Positions 17,418-26,725 are shown, numbered from the stretch's first letter. The stretch: DNA of 64,000 bases from Streptomyces sp. B21-083 (GCF_036898825.1 NZ_JARUND010000001.1:2108001-2172000); one strand, 5' to 3'. The notes: generated by a model not told the origin, from the sequence alone. Numbers and translations are program-made.

Positions 17418-17737
17418 CGCGAGGGGGCACCGAGCGACGAACGTCACTCCCCCCGCGTACGCCGTCACAGCTGCCGCCGCCGAGCGTGCACCTCCGCCTC
17501 AACCCCCGCAAACTGTGCGGGGGTTAACAGGGCCGCCCATTACATGGCACTTCGCCGGGTGATTTGCAGGTATTTGACCAGGTATGCACAGGGCTCGCGC
17601 TCCGTCATCGGGCGTCCGCACCCTCCCCCGCAGCCGTCCCCGCTCGTACCGCAGTCGGCGTAGGGGTCGCAGTACGATGCCAACTCCGTGCCCGAAGCGC
17701 ATTAGCGTGCGGTGCCGCGAACAGGAGGCAGGGCACC
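17418..17737 (+). promoter_or_regulatory. 320-bp intergenic region with perfect palindrome at 17501-17528
   Basis: AACCCCCGCA and TGCGGGGGTT form a perfect 10-bp inverted repeat around AACTG, followed by AAC. It lies 84 bp after the MNIO stop and ~210 bp before the third DUF4142 gene. It resembles the repeat at 4819-4848 (same TTAACCC..GGGTTAA core). It could be the terminator of the MNIO gene, but no T-run follows. The remainder of the region shows no convincing ORF. Confidence 0.5.
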
Positions 17738-18541
17738 ATGCGATCCAACCGACGTTCCGGTCTCGGCGGTACCGGGCTCATCGTCGCGGGGCTGGCGGCG
17801 ACCCTCGTAGCGCTGATCTTCCCGGTCTGGTCGTACACCGACCGTTCCGGTACCGGCGTGGACGTGCTCAACGCGCAGACCGTGTCGACACGGTTCGGTC
17901 CGTTGTCGGCGCTCGACCGCGACTTCCTCACCAAGGTCCGGCAGGCGGGGCTGTGGGAACTGCCCGCCGGTCAGCAGGCCCAGCTGCGTGGCACCACCGA
18001 GGCCGTACGGATCGCGGGCCGACACCTGATCGAGGGCCACACTTTTCTCGACGAGCGGGTCCGGGACGTCGCGTCACGGCTCGGGTTCGTTCTGCCCGAC
18101 CAGCCGAGCGATCAGCAGCGCGAGTGGCTCAGCACCATGGACGCGGCCCAGGGCGAGGACTTCGACCGCGAGTTCGCCAACCTGCTGCGGATGGCGCACG
18201 GCAAGGTGTTCTCCGTCGTCGCGCAGGTCCGCGCGAGCACCCGCAACTCCCTGGTCCGCGCCCTCGCCGACGACGCGAACACGACAGTGCTCGACCACAT
18301 CCAGGTCCTGGAGGCCACGGGGTACGTCGACTTCGACGCCCTCGCGAACGGTATGGCCGCCGCGAGCACCCCGCCGCTCACCAACTCCCCGGCCCCGCCC
18401 GGCCCGACGTCCGCCCCTGTGTCGGCCGTGCCGGTGACGCCCTCGCCGGTCACCACCTATCCGCTGCCCCCTCCGGCGACCAGCCCACCGCCGGAGGCCG
18501 GGGAGGTCGTGGAGCTCACGGGACCTTCCGAGGAGCCCTGA
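17738..18541 (+). CDS. DUF4142 secreted/membrane-anchored protein 3
   Basis: Third DUF4142 paralogue (267 residues). ATG 17738 has a strong AGGAGG about ten bases upstream; the duplicated leader of copies 1 and 2 is absent. It has an N-terminal anchor (GLIVAGLAATLVALIFPVWS), the core (FLTKVRQAGLWELPAGQQAQ, AGRHLIEGHTFLDERVRDVA, LLRMAHGKVFS, VLDHIQVLEATGYVDF), then a ~65-residue Pro/Ser/Thr-rich tail. The three copies flank the DUF692 gene and precede the TIGR04222 gene, suggesting an envelope-located module. Confidence 0.82.
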   Translation: MRSNRRSGLGGTGLIVAGLAATLVALIFPVWSYTDRSGTGVDVLNAQTVSTRFGPLSALDRDFLTKVRQAGLWELPAGQQAQLRGTTEAVRIAGRHLIEGHTFLDERVRDVASRLGFVLPDQPSDQQREWLSTMDAAQGEDFDREFANLLRMAHGKVFSVVAQVRASTRNSLVRALADDANTTVLDHIQVLEATGYVDFDALANGMAAASTPPLTNSPAPPGPTSAPVSAVPVTPSPVTTYPLPPPATSPPPEAGEVVELTGPSEEP

Positions 18542-18635
18542 ATCGGCCACCGCGCATACGTCGCGTACCGGCCATACCTCGTCCATATCCTGAAAGCCCA
18601 TGGCGTTTCAGGCACCCTTCGCATAGAACAACGGC

Positions 18636-19451
18636 ATGTTCTGGTCCTTCCTCCTGCTGCTGGCCTGGATCGCCGCCGGTACGGCGTGCGTCCGGCTGTG
18701 TCTGGCCGCCGTACACGCGGCTGCCGCCGACCCGGACGCGGGCCCCGGCGGACGCGGTCGTGACCTGACGCTGTACGAGGCCGCGTTCCTGTCCGGCGGA
18801 CCGGCGCGGGTCGCCGATCTCACGCTGGTGTCGATGGCCCGGCAACGGCGGCTGCTGCTCGCCCACACCGGCTGGGCGACCGTCGTGGACCCGAGCGGGC
18901 GCGACGAGATGGAACGGTCGGTGATCGGCGCGATCGGGCCGGAGGGACAGTCACGCATCGCCCCGGTACGGACGGCCGCGGCGGGCACGGAGGCCGTCCG
19001 GGGCCTCGCGGACCGGCTCGTCGCGGCGGGCCTGGCCGTGCCCGACGGCGCCCGGCGCGGGGTCGCGTTCGCCGTCCGTCAGGTGCGGGCCGCAGCGCTG
19101 GCCGTCGTCGTCCTGGGCGCGGTGGCGCTGGTGCTGCCGTGGCGGGGCAGTGTGCCGCGCGACCTGGTCGCCCTCTGGTTCGCGCTCCCTCTGGTCCTCA
19201 CCCTGAGCTGCCTCGCCGTCGCCCGGATCGAGGTCCACCCGTACTCGCGCTGGGCGTCACCGGCCGGGCAACGTCTCCTCACCGCCCTGACCCGCCGGAC
19301 CAGGACCACCGCCCCGCACGGCGCCGGCGACGAACACACGTACCTCACCTCGGTCGCCGTACTCGGGGTCCGCGCGGTCGACGAGCCCGATCTGCGCGCC
19401 GCCTTCGCGCACCGGGAGCCACAGGACATCCTGCGGGAACGGCTGCGCTGA
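18636..19451 (+). CDS. TIGR04222-domain membrane protein
   Basis: A 271-residue protein with an N-terminal membrane segment (FWSFLLLLAWIAAGTACV). A cytoplasmic domain follows (residues ~40-150, LTLYEAAFLSGGPARVADLTLVSMARQRRL... LVAAGLAVPDGARR). Two close membrane segments (~158-172 and ~182-200) and a final soluble ~65 residues complete it. This is the TIGR04222 architecture. Relatives often carry a Gly/Cys-rich low-complexity tail and occur beside DUF692 genes (from memory). Here the tail is absent and the protein ends QDILRERLR. Confidence 0.75.
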   Translation: MFWSFLLLLAWIAAGTACVRLCLAAVHAAAADPDAGPGGRGRDLTLYEAAFLSGGPARVADLTLVSMARQRRLLLAHTGWATVVDPSGRDEMERSVIGAIGPEGQSRIAPVRTAAAGTEAVRGLADRLVAAGLAVPDGARRGVAFAVRQVRAAALAVVVLGAVALVLPWRGSVPRDLVALWFALPLVLTLSCLAVARIEVHPYSRWASPAGQRLLTALTRRTRTTAPHGAGDEHTYLTSVAVLGVRAVDEPDLRAAFAHREPQDILRERLR

Positions 19452-19595
19452 CCCGGCTGCCGCGATGGCTCCCCGGCGCCTCAGGAGTGTGCGGGGGGCG
19501 CACAGGAGTGCTCGCGGCGACACCGGGCGGCCGGTGCTTGCCTTCGTCGACCGCCGCCCGAAACATCCCTTCTGTTGCCACCGAAGGGATACGCG

Positions 19596-21236
19596 ATGCG
19601 AGCTGCCGCCCTCTACTCGGCTGCCGGGTCCTTGCTGCTGACCACTCTGGCCGCCGCCCCGGCGGACAGCGCCCCGGGCCTGCCCGGCCGCCCTGGCGGA
19701 CCCGGGTCGGCGGAGTTCCGGGGTTCCGTGCTGGCCGCCGCGCGCGCCGAGGCGGCCGGAATCCGCTTCGGGAAGTGCCCGGCGGCGGAGGAACTCCCGG
19801 ACAGTGTGCGCTGCGGGACCGTCACCGTGCCGCTCGACTACGCGCACCCCGACGGCAAGCAGATCAAACTCACCGTCAGCCGGACGGCGGCGACCGGCAA
19901 GAACCCGCGCGACCCCGAGCACAAGGTGGAGCGCCAGGGCGCCCTCGTCTACAACCCGGGCGGTCCCGGCGCCTCCGGGATGTTCTTCCCGATGATCGGC
20001 GTCATCCCGGAGTGGAAGCGCATCGCGGGCGCGTACGACCTGGTCGGGTACGCCCCGCGCGGGGTGGCCCGGTCGGCGCCGCTGTCCTGCGAGGACCCGA
20101 AGCACTTCTTCAAGGGGCCCACACAGGCACCTGTGCACCCCTCGGAGTCGTACAAGAGGGGGCGCGTCGCCGAGGCGAAGGCGTACGCGCGCGGGTGCGC
20201 CGAGCGTTCGGGCGACGCGCTGCGCCACTACCACTCCCTCAACAACGCCCGTGACCTGGACGTCCTGCGCGCCGCGCTCGGCGAGGACCGGCTGACCTTC
20301 ATGGGCGCCTCGTACGGCACCTACTTCGGGGCGCTGTACGCGACGCTGTTCCCCTCGCACGTACGGCGGATGGTGTTCGACTCGGTGGTGAACCCCGACC
20401 CGGGCCAGATCTGGTACCGGAACAACCTCGACCAGTCGACCGCGTTCGAGAGCCGCTGGGCGGACTTCCGGGCCTGGACCGCCCGGCACGACGACGTGTA
20501 CGGGCTCGGCGCCACGCCGGCGGCGGTGCTGCGGAGCTACGAGAAGGCGGCGGCGCGACTCGCCGTCAAGCCGGCCGGCGGGAAGGTGGGGCCGGGGCAG
20601 TTGCAGGGCGCGTTCCTGCAGGCCGGGTACTACGACGACTATTGGCCGTACCGGGCCCAGGCCCTGTCCGCCTACCTCAAGGGTGATCCGCAGCCGCTGA
20701 TCGACCAGGCGGCGCCGGTGACGGAGGCGGCCGTCGAGGCGGAGAACGGCAACGCGGTCTACACCGCCGTCGAGTGCAACGACGCGCCCTGGCCGACGAG
20801 TTGGCAGGTCTGGGACCGGGACAACACGCGGCTCGCGCGCACGGCGCCGTTCGAGACCTGGGACAACGTGTGGATGAACCTGCCGTGCGCCTACTGGCCG
20901 GCGCCCCGGCAGACGCCCCTCGATGTGCGGACCGGGCCGGGCGACCTGCCGCCGGTGCTGATCCTGGCGGCCGAACGGGACGCGGCGACGCCGTACGCGG
21001 GCGCACTCGAACTGCGGCGCCGCCTGCCCGGCTCGGCCCTCGTGACGGAACGGGGCGCGGGCACGCACGGTGTCGCGGGCGGCCCGAACCGGTGCGTCAA
21101 CGACTACCTGGACGCGTATCTGCTGGAGGGCCGTCTGCCGGGCCGGAGCGCGGAGTGCGCCCCGCACGCGGAGCCGCGGCCCGCGGCGGCCCAGGTCGAC
21201 CGTGCCCGGAAGGTAAAGGCCGCCCAGACGTCCTGA
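19596..21236 (+). CDS. Secreted tripeptidyl aminopeptidase-type alpha/beta hydrolase
   Basis: Extracellular serine peptidase of the SlpD/SlpE/TAP family, 546 residues, expected to release N-terminal tripeptides. The start ATG 19596 follows GAAGGG and opens a signal peptide (ALYSAAGSLLLTTLAAAPADSA). The oxyanion region GALVYNPGGPGASG, nucleophile elbow FMGASYGTYFG, an Asp loop near LILAAERDAATP and the C-terminal His in GAGTHGVAGG form the triad. The C-terminal domain (NLPCAYWP) is the family's TAP-like end. Similar genes are common in Streptomyces, so the substrate is unknown. Confidence 0.85.
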   Translation: MRAAALYSAAGSLLLTTLAAAPADSAPGLPGRPGGPGSAEFRGSVLAAARAEAAGIRFGKCPAAEELPDSVRCGTVTVPLDYAHPDGKQIKLTVSRTAATGKNPRDPEHKVERQGALVYNPGGPGASGMFFPMIGVIPEWKRIAGAYDLVGYAPRGVARSAPLSCEDPKHFFKGPTQAPVHPSESYKRGRVAEAKAYARGCAERSGDALRHYHSLNNARDLDVLRAALGEDRLTFMGASYGTYFGALYATLFPSHVRRMVFDSVVNPDPGQIWYRNNLDQSTAFESRWADFRAWTARHDDVYGLGATPAAVLRSYEKAAARLAVKPAGGKVGPGQLQGAFLQAGYYDDYWPYRAQALSAYLKGDPQPLIDQAAPVTEAAVEAENGNAVYTAVECNDAPWPTSWQVWDRDNTRLARTAPFETWDNVWMNLPCAYWPAPRQTPLDVRTGPGDLPPVLILAAERDAATPYAGALELRRRLPGSALVTERGAGTHGVAGGPNRCVNDYLDAYLLEGRLPGRSAECAPHAEPRPAAAQVDRARKVKAAQTS

Positions 21237-21251
21237 GGCGGACGGGCGCCG

Positions 21252-21296
21252 TCAGACGAGCCCGGCGATCAGCTCACCGATCTCCTTGCGGCGCCC
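21252..21296 (-). pseudogene. Remnant copy of the hemQ 3' end
   Basis: On the minus strand these 45 bases read GRRKEIGELIAGLV and a stop, closely matching the real HemQ C terminus [14 protein letters not shown] that ends at 21339. The copy lies 42 bp downstream of the intact gene and has no reading frame beyond this. It looks like the leftover of a hemQ duplication or of recombination between hemQ alleles. Confidence 0.5.
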
Positions 21297-21338
21297 GCAA
21301 CCCCCCGGACCCCCGGCCCGCCACAGAGCACCGCCCGG

Positions 21339-22070
21339 TCAGGCGAGCCCTTCGACCAGCTCGGCGACCGACTTACGGCGCCCCGTGTAGAACGGGACCT
21401 CTTCGCGGACGTGCATGCGGGCCTCGGAGGCGCGCAGGTGGCGCATGAGGTCGACGATGCGGTACAGCTCGTCGGCCTCGAAGGCCAGCAGCCACTCGTA
21501 GTCGCCGAGGGAGAACGAGGCGACCGTGTTGGCGCGCACGTCCGGGAAACCGCGGGCCATCTTGCCGTGGTCGGCGAGCATCCGGCGGCGGTCCTCGTCG
21601 GGCAGCAGGTACCAGTCGTAGGAGCGCACGAACGGGTAGACGCTGATGTAGTTCCGGGGTGTCTCGTCGGCGAGGAACGCGGGGATGTGCGAGCGGTTGA
21701 ACTCGGCGGGGCGGTGCAGCGCCATGTTCGACCACACCGGCTCCAGCGCGCGGCCCAGCTTGGTGCGGCGGAAGAGGTTGTACGCCTCCTGGAGCTGGTC
21801 CGCGGTCTCGGCGTGCCACCAGATCATCAGGTCGGCGTCGGCGCGCAGCCCCGAGACGTCGTACGTGCCCCGGACGGTCACGTCCTTCGCGGCGAGCTGG
21901 TCGAAGAGCTCCTGGACCTCGTCGCCGTAGCCCGTGCGGTCCTCGGGCAGGACGTCCTTCAGCTTGAAGACGGACCACAGGGTGTAGCGGATGACCTCGT
22001 TGAGGTCCTTGGCCAGCTTGCCCTTGTTCGGGATGCGGGCCGCGTCGGTGGTGGGGGCGTCGTCACTCAT
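21339..22070 (-). CDS. hemQ: Coproheme decarboxylase HemQ (ChdC)
   Basis: Last enzyme of the coproporphyrin-dependent haem pathway of Gram-positive bacteria. It oxidatively removes two propionate carboxyls of coproheme using peroxide to give haem b. The 243-residue protein has the chlorite-dismutase-like fold blocks [50 protein letters not shown] with the catalytic Tyr region, [25 protein letters not shown] and [25 protein letters not shown] 22070 begins four bases after the CgoX stop, so the pair is one transcription unit. Confidence 0.95.
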   Translation of the reverse strand: MSDDAPTTDAARIPNKGKLAKDLNEVIRYTLWSVFKLKDVLPEDRTGYGDEVQELFDQLAAKDVTVRGTYDVSGLRADADLMIWWHAETADQLQEAYNLFRRTKLGRALEPVWSNMALHRPAEFNRSHIPAFLADETPRNYISVYPFVRSYDWYLLPDEDRRRMLADHGKMARGFPDVRANTVASFSLGDYEWLLAFEADELYRIVDLMRHLRASEARMHVREEVPFYTGRRKSVAELVEGLA

Positions 22071-22074
22071 GTGC

Positions 22075-23514
22075 CTATTCTCCCGCTCCGCCGGCCGCGC
22101 TTCGCACCGGGCCCACCTCCAGGGCGTCCACCGCCGCGTACGCGCTCGCGATGCAGGCCGGGATGCCGACCCCGTCGTACGCCGCGCCGCACACGGCGAG
22201 GCCCGGGAGCTTGGCGAGGTGTTCGCGGATGCGGTCCACGCGCGCGTGGTGGCCGACGGGGTACTGGGGCAGGCCGTCGTCCCAGCGGGTGACACGGGTC
22301 TCGACGGGGGCCGCCGTCAGTCCGGTCGCCTCCTTGAGGTCGTGGCGTGAGACGTCGACCAGGTCGGCGTCGGGGCGCTGAAGGATCTCCGTCTCGGCGT
22401 ACCGCCCCACGGAGGTCCGCAGGACCAGCAGGTCCGGGTTCTCCTCGGCGATCCAGCCCCACTTCTGGGAGGCGAACGTCGACGCCTTGATGGTGCGTCC
22501 GTCGACGGGCGGCACCAGGAAGCCGCTGCCCTCGGGGAGGGTGATGTCGGCGCGGCGGTAGGCCAGCGTGATCAGGGCCATCGAGGCGTACTCCACGCCC
22601 GCGAGTTCGGCCGCGGCGGCCGGTGCCTCGGCGCGGAGGAGTCCGGCGGCCACCGGGGTCGGTACGGCGACGACCACCCCGTCGGCGTCGAGGACCCGCT
22701 CACCGGCGACGACCCGCCACGCCGCCGCTGTCCCGGCCGTCCGGCGCAGCTCGGTCACGGGTGCCCCGGTGACGATCTCGCCGCCCCGCGCGCGCACCGA
22801 CTCCGCGACGGCGAGCGGCAGTTGGCCCACGCCTCCCTGGATGCCCATGAAGACAGGCCCGCCCTGCTGGGGGGCGGCGGCCAGCCGGGCCTGGATACCG
22901 CGCACACCCTCGGTCAGGGACGCGTGGGTCCTGGCCGCCTCGAAGAGCTGGGGTACGGCCGAGCGCATCGAGATGCGGTACGCGTCGCCCGCGTAGACAC
23001 CGCCCAGCAGCGGTTCGACCAGCCGGTCGACGACCTCGCGACCGAGGCGGGCGGCGACGAACTCCCCCACCGCCACGTCGTCCCCGACCTCCGTGCGCGG
23101 CAGATCGGCGTCGCGGCCGATGCGGGCCAGCCCCTCGTCGGAGAGGACACCGGCCAGGGCGGAGGCGCTGCCGGGGACGCCCATGACGTGTCCCTTGGGC
23201 ATGGGCCTCAGGGCGCCCCGGGTCCAGATCGAGGCCGTGGAGGTGGCGGGCGGCTGGAGGCGGTCGTCGAGGCCCACCTCTCGGGCCAGTGCGATGGCTT
23301 CGGGTCTGCGCGCGAGCATCGACTCGGCGCCGAGATCGACCCGTGCGCCCGCGATCTCGCCGGGCAGCAGCTTGCCGCCGACACGGTCGGAGGATTCCAG
23401 GACGGTGACTCTTACGCCCTGGTCCAGCAGCCGGTGGGCGGCGGCCAGACCCGCGATCCCGGCTCCGATGACGACGACATGCCCAGCAACCGCACGGGCC
23501 TCCACTGCGCTCAT
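22075..23514 (-). CDS. hemY: Coproporphyrinogen III oxidase CgoX (HemY-type)
   Basis: FAD enzyme oxidising coproporphyrinogen III to coproporphyrin III in the actinobacterial haem route; older annotations call it protoporphyrinogen oxidase HemY/HemG. The 479-residue protein has the dinucleotide motif [18 protein letters not shown], the GG-doublet segment [13 protein letters not shown], the [12 protein letters not shown] block and a C-terminal FAD-contact region [21 protein letters not shown]. It lies directly upstream of hemQ, with a four-base gap. A 15-bp perfect palindrome sits in its upstream region (23537-23574). The start is ATG 23514; an upstream GTG is possible. Confidence 0.93.
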   Translation of the reverse strand: MSAVEARAVAGHVVVIGAGIAGLAAAHRLLDQGVRVTVLESSDRVGGKLLPGEIAGARVDLGAESMLARRPEAIALAREVGLDDRLQPPATSTASIWTRGALRPMPKGHVMGVPGSASALAGVLSDEGLARIGRDADLPRTEVGDDVAVGEFVAARLGREVVDRLVEPLLGGVYAGDAYRISMRSAVPQLFEAARTHASLTEGVRGIQARLAAAPQQGGPVFMGIQGGVGQLPLAVAESVRARGGEIVTGAPVTELRRTAGTAAAWRVVAGERVLDADGVVVAVPTPVAAGLLRAEAPAAAAELAGVEYASMALITLAYRRADITLPEGSGFLVPPVDGRTIKASTFASQKWGWIAEENPDLLVLRTSVGRYAETEILQRPDADLVDVSRHDLKEATGLTAAPVETRVTRWDDGLPQYPVGHHARVDRIREHLAKLPGLAVCGAAYDGVGIPACIASAYAAVDALEVGPVRSAAGGAGE

Positions 23515-23536
23515 GCGACCACCTTCTCAGACGCCA

Positions 23537-23574
23537 CTGACACTCCCGTCGGCGCACGGCGACGGGAGTGTCAG
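23537..23574. promoter_or_regulatory. Perfect 15-bp palindrome between divergent hemY and DUF4349 genes
   Basis: CTGACACTCCCGTCG and CGACGGGAGTGTCAG are exact reverse complements with an eight-base spacer. It is 22 bp upstream of the hemY start and 137 bp upstream of the divergent lipoprotein gene. No gene ends here, so it is not a normal terminator. An operator, or a 5' leader hairpin of the hemY-hemQ transcript, is more likely. Confidence 0.6.
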
Positions 23575-23710
23575 CGGAGTCCGGCGCGAGTCCCGACCGT
23601 GACCTTTTCGGGACCGTGACCGCCCAACGTCCCGGCCCCTTCGGGCGTCGAAGGAACGTCAGTCGTGCAACACGACGGCCCAACGACAGCCCTCGGGGGG
23701 AATCCGCAAG

Positions 23711-24706
23711 ATGAACACCCTGCGCACAAGCCGTACCCGACCCGTTCAGGCCATGGCGGGCATCCTCCTCGCCGCGTCCCTCGCGCTCACCGGCTGCGGC
23801 GCCGGCGCCGGCGACTCCGGCACGAGCAGCGCCTCGCGCGCCGACTCGAGAAAGGCCGCCCCCGGCGCCCTGGAGGACCAGGCCGGGTCCGACAGCAAGG
23901 CCGGCGGCAAGACCGGCGGCGCCCAGGCCAGTACGGCGCCCCGGGCGGCTACCGGCCCGCACATCATCCGTACCGTTTCGGTGTCCGTGCAGGTCAAGGA
24001 CGTACCGAAGGCCTTGGCCAAGGTTCGTACCACCGCGGAGAACGCGGGTGGTTTCGTCGGCAGAGAGACGACGACCCTGGACGAGGAGGAGGGCGCCGAG
24101 AACACCGACATCGTCCTGCGGGTGCCGGTAGCCGAGTACGAGCGGGTACTGGACGCCCTGGAGGGCACCGGCAAGCTTCTGCACCGGGAGGCGGAGGCGA
24201 CGGACGTCACCGACCAGGTCGTCGACGTGGAGAGCCGCATCACCACCCAGCGCGCCAGTGTGAAGCGCATCCGGGAGCTGATGGACAAGGCCACCAAGCT
24301 CGCCGATGTGGTCACCCTGGAGGGCGAGTTGAGCAGCCGTCAGGCCGATCTGGAGTCGCTGCTCGCCCGCCAGGCCTCCCTGAAGGACCGCACCTCCCTG
24401 GCCACAATCAACCTCTCCCTGTCGGAGAACCCGGCCAAGGAGTCCGTCGAGGACGACGACCCGGGCGTCCTGGACGCCCTCGCGGGCGGCTGGAACGCGT
24501 TCGTGTCGATGCTGCGCTGGATCGTGGTGGCCCTCGCCGCGGTACTGCCGTTCGCCGCGGTGACGGCCCTGCTGGTGTTCGCCTGGCTGCGTCTCACCCG
24601 AGCCCGCCGGCAGCGCCCCGCTCCGGCGACGGTTTCGGGCCCGGCGCCGACGACCTACCTGCCGACCGCTCCCCCGGCACAGCCCGACGGACCCGACCAG
24701 GACTGA
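23711..24706 (+). CDS. DUF4349-domain lipoprotein
   Basis: A 331-residue lipoprotein of unknown role. Signal peptide and lipobox LALTGC (Cys 29) are followed by a Gly/Ala/Ser/Lys-rich linker. The DUF4349 domain (~80-260) contains HIIRTVSVSVQVKDVPKALAKV, GGFVGRETTTLDEEEG, VLRVPVAEYERVLDAL, DVTDQVVDVESRI, and a coiled region (RASVKRIRELMDKATKLADVVTLEGEL). A C-terminal membrane helix (LRWIVVALAAVLPFAAVTALLVFAWL) and a short basic/Pro tail complete it. The domain plan is that of proteins anchored at both ends outside the membrane. Confidence 0.85.
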   Translation: MNTLRTSRTRPVQAMAGILLAASLALTGCGAGAGDSGTSSASRADSRKAAPGALEDQAGSDSKAGGKTGGAQASTAPRAATGPHIIRTVSVSVQVKDVPKALAKVRTTAENAGGFVGRETTTLDEEEGAENTDIVLRVPVAEYERVLDALEGTGKLLHREAEATDVTDQVVDVESRITTQRASVKRIRELMDKATKLADVVTLEGELSSRQADLESLLARQASLKDRTSLATINLSLSENPAKESVEDDDPGVLDALAGGWNAFVSMLRWIVVALAAVLPFAAVTALLVFAWLRLTRARRQRPAPATVSGPAPTTYLPTAPPAQPDGPDQD

Positions 24707-24760
24707 CCGTTGACCAATCCTTCCCAGGACTGAAATGCGGGGCCCCCGTAGCGTGTTCGT

Positions 24761-26176
24761 ATGAGCATGAGCGATGGCCGTACGAACGACACGAAGCGTG
24801 GGACCGAGCGTCTGGTGGTGATCGGCGGCGACGCGGCGGGCATGTCCGCCGCGTCGCAGGCACGTCGGCTGAAGAAGCGCGACGAACTGGAGATCGTGGC
24901 GTTCGAACGCGGCAACTTCACCTCCTACTCGGCGTGCGGCATCCCCTACTGGGTGAGCGGCGACGTCCCGGAGCGGGACCGGCTGATCGCCCGCTCTGCC
25001 GAGGAGCACCGGGCCCGGGACATCGACCTGCGTATGCGTACGGAGGTCATGGAGATCGACGTCCCGGGCGGCCGGGTACGCGCGCGTGACCTGGAATCGG
25101 GCGCCGAGTCGTGGACGTCGTACGACAAACTGGTGATCGCCACGGGTGCCCGGCCGATCCGCCCCTCACTGCCGGGTGTCGACGCCCCCGGGGTGCACGG
25201 CGTACAGACCCTGGACGACGGCCAGGCACTCCTGGACACCCTGACCACCGCCGAGGGTCGCCGCGCGGTCGTGGTCGGCGCGGGCTACATCGGCGTGGAG
25301 ATGGCCGAGGCGCTCATCAAACGCGGCTACGAGGTGACGGTCCTCAACCGCAGCGAGGAACCGATGTCCACGCTCGACCCGGACATGGGCCGCCTGGTGC
25401 ACGACGCGATGGAGGGCCTGGGCATCACCATGGTGAACGACGCCGAGGTCACCAAGCTGCTCACCGGCGACGACGGCCGGGTCCGCGCGGTCGCCACGGA
25501 GAACGCCGAGTACCCGGCGGACGTGGTCGTGCTGGGCATCGGCGTCCGCCCCGAGACGACGCTCGCACGGGCGGCGGGGCTTCCCGTGGGCGCCCACGGC
25601 GGGCTCCTCACCGACCTGGCGATGCGGGTGCGCGGCCACGAGAACATCTGGGCGGGTGGCGACTGTGTCGAGGTCCTGGACCTCGTCTCCGGCCAGGAAC
25701 GGCACATCCCCCTCGGCACGCACGCCAACAAGCACGGCCAGGTCATCGGCGCGAACGCCGGCGGCGGTTACGCCACGTTCCCCGGTGTCGTCGGTACCGC
25801 CGTGAGCAAGGTCTGCGACCTGGAGATCGCCCGCACCGGCCTGCGCGAGAAGGACGCGCACCAGGCCGGCTTCCGGTTCACGTCGGTCACCATCGAGTCG
25901 ACGAGCCGGGCGGGCTATTACCCGGGCGCGGCCCTGATGACGGTGAAGATGCTCGCCGAACACCGCACAGGCCGCCTCCTCGGCGTCCAGATCGTCGGCC
26001 GCGAGGGCGCGGCGAAGCGGGTCGACATCGCGGCGGTGGCCCTCACGGCCGGCATGACCGTCGAACAGATGACGGCCCTGGACCTGGGCTACGCCCCACC
26101 GTTCTCACCGGTCTGGGACCCCATCCTGGTGGCCGCGAGAAAGGCAAGCACATCGGTACGCGAGAGCACTTCTTGA
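24761..26176 (+). CDS. CoA-disulfide reductase/NADH peroxidase-like FAD oxidoreductase
   Basis: Pyridine-nucleotide disulfide oxidoreductase of 471 residues. Its active-site region FTSYSACGIPYWVSG has the single conserved Cys of CoA-disulfide reductases and related NADH oxidases/peroxidases. FAD motif VVIGGDAAGMSAASQARRL at residues ~19-37; NAD motif VVVGAGYIGVEMAEALIKRGYEVTVLNR near 165; the second FAD motif HENIWAGGDCVEV near 290. The C-terminal dimer domain (FRFTSVTIESTSRAGYYPG... GREGAAKRVDIAAVAL) is complete. A monocistronic core gene; it could act in CoA or polysulfide thiol metabolism. Confidence 0.85.
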   Translation: MSMSDGRTNDTKRGTERLVVIGGDAAGMSAASQARRLKKRDELEIVAFERGNFTSYSACGIPYWVSGDVPERDRLIARSAEEHRARDIDLRMRTEVMEIDVPGGRVRARDLESGAESWTSYDKLVIATGARPIRPSLPGVDAPGVHGVQTLDDGQALLDTLTTAEGRRAVVVGAGYIGVEMAEALIKRGYEVTVLNRSEEPMSTLDPDMGRLVHDAMEGLGITMVNDAEVTKLLTGDDGRVRAVATENAEYPADVVVLGIGVRPETTLARAAGLPVGAHGGLLTDLAMRVRGHENIWAGGDCVEVLDLVSGQERHIPLGTHANKHGQVIGANAGGGYATFPGVVGTAVSKVCDLEIARTGLREKDAHQAGFRFTSVTIESTSRAGYYPGAALMTVKMLAEHRTGRLLGVQIVGREGAAKRVDIAAVALTAGMTVEQMTALDLGYAPPFSPVWDPILVAARKASTSVRESTS

Positions 26177-26191
26177 CGAGGGCTCAGGTCA

Positions 26192-26268
26192 CCCCCTAGG
26201 GGCGCGGGGAACTGCGCGACAAGCCACGACGGACCCGCACCCGGCAATCCACCAGCACCCCGATACCC
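26192..26268. repeat. Streptomyces intergenic GGGGCGCGGGGAACTGCGCGAC repeat
   Basis: The stretch beginning with CCCCTAGGGG and including GCGCGGGGAACTGCGCGACA matches, from memory, a widespread intergenic repeat of Streptomyces genomes. That repeat is usually found at gene 3' ends. Here it lies between two convergent genes, so it may act as a bidirectional terminator-type element. Only one copy is seen in the window. Confidence 0.5.
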
Positions 26269-26601
26269 CTACGCCGTCCCGTTGATCCGATCGATCGCCT
26301 GCCGAGCCTGCTCCCCCGGCGGCCGGGACGGCAACGCCGACACGGACGCCGACGCCGAAACAGACGGCGCCTGCTGCGCCTGTGCCGGCTTCGCGTGGGC
26401 ACCCAGCCCACTGGACCGCAGCCGATGACTGACCGCCTCGTCGAGCGACACCGGCCGCTGCATCTGCGTGGCCAGCCGCCCCGCCTCCTGGCCGAGACGG
26501 GCCACGTCCTCCCAGGGCAGGTGGACCACCAGTGCGAGTTCGGCCTCTCCGTTCGGCAGAGCCTGTACCGACTGCAGCGGAGGAGTAACTCGGTCGTTCA
26601 T
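26269..26601 (-). CDS. Small hypothetical Streptomyces protein
   Basis: A 110-residue protein, start ATG 26601 with AGGAA upstream. The N-terminal half (ELALVVHLPWEDVARLGQEAGRLATQMQRPVSLDEAVSHRLRSS) looks like a compact alpha/beta fold. The rest is an Ala/Ser/Gln/Pro-rich disordered tail ending GEQARQAIDRINGTA. No known domain recognised. Transcribed divergently from the rhomboid gene. Confidence 0.65.
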   Translation of the reverse strand: MNDRVTPPLQSVQALPNGEAELALVVHLPWEDVARLGQEAGRLATQMQRPVSLDEAVSHRLRSSGLGAHAKPAQAQQAPSVSASASVSALPSRPPGEQARQAIDRINGTA

Positions 26602-26725
26602 CGCCTGTTCCTCACGTCGTCCCCGCGACCCGCCTTCGTCGTGCCGCGGACGTTGAGGACAGATACGGACACACGGACAGCCGCGTTCACCGGTTCACGA
26701 GACGCATCGCGGGCAGTACTTCCAT

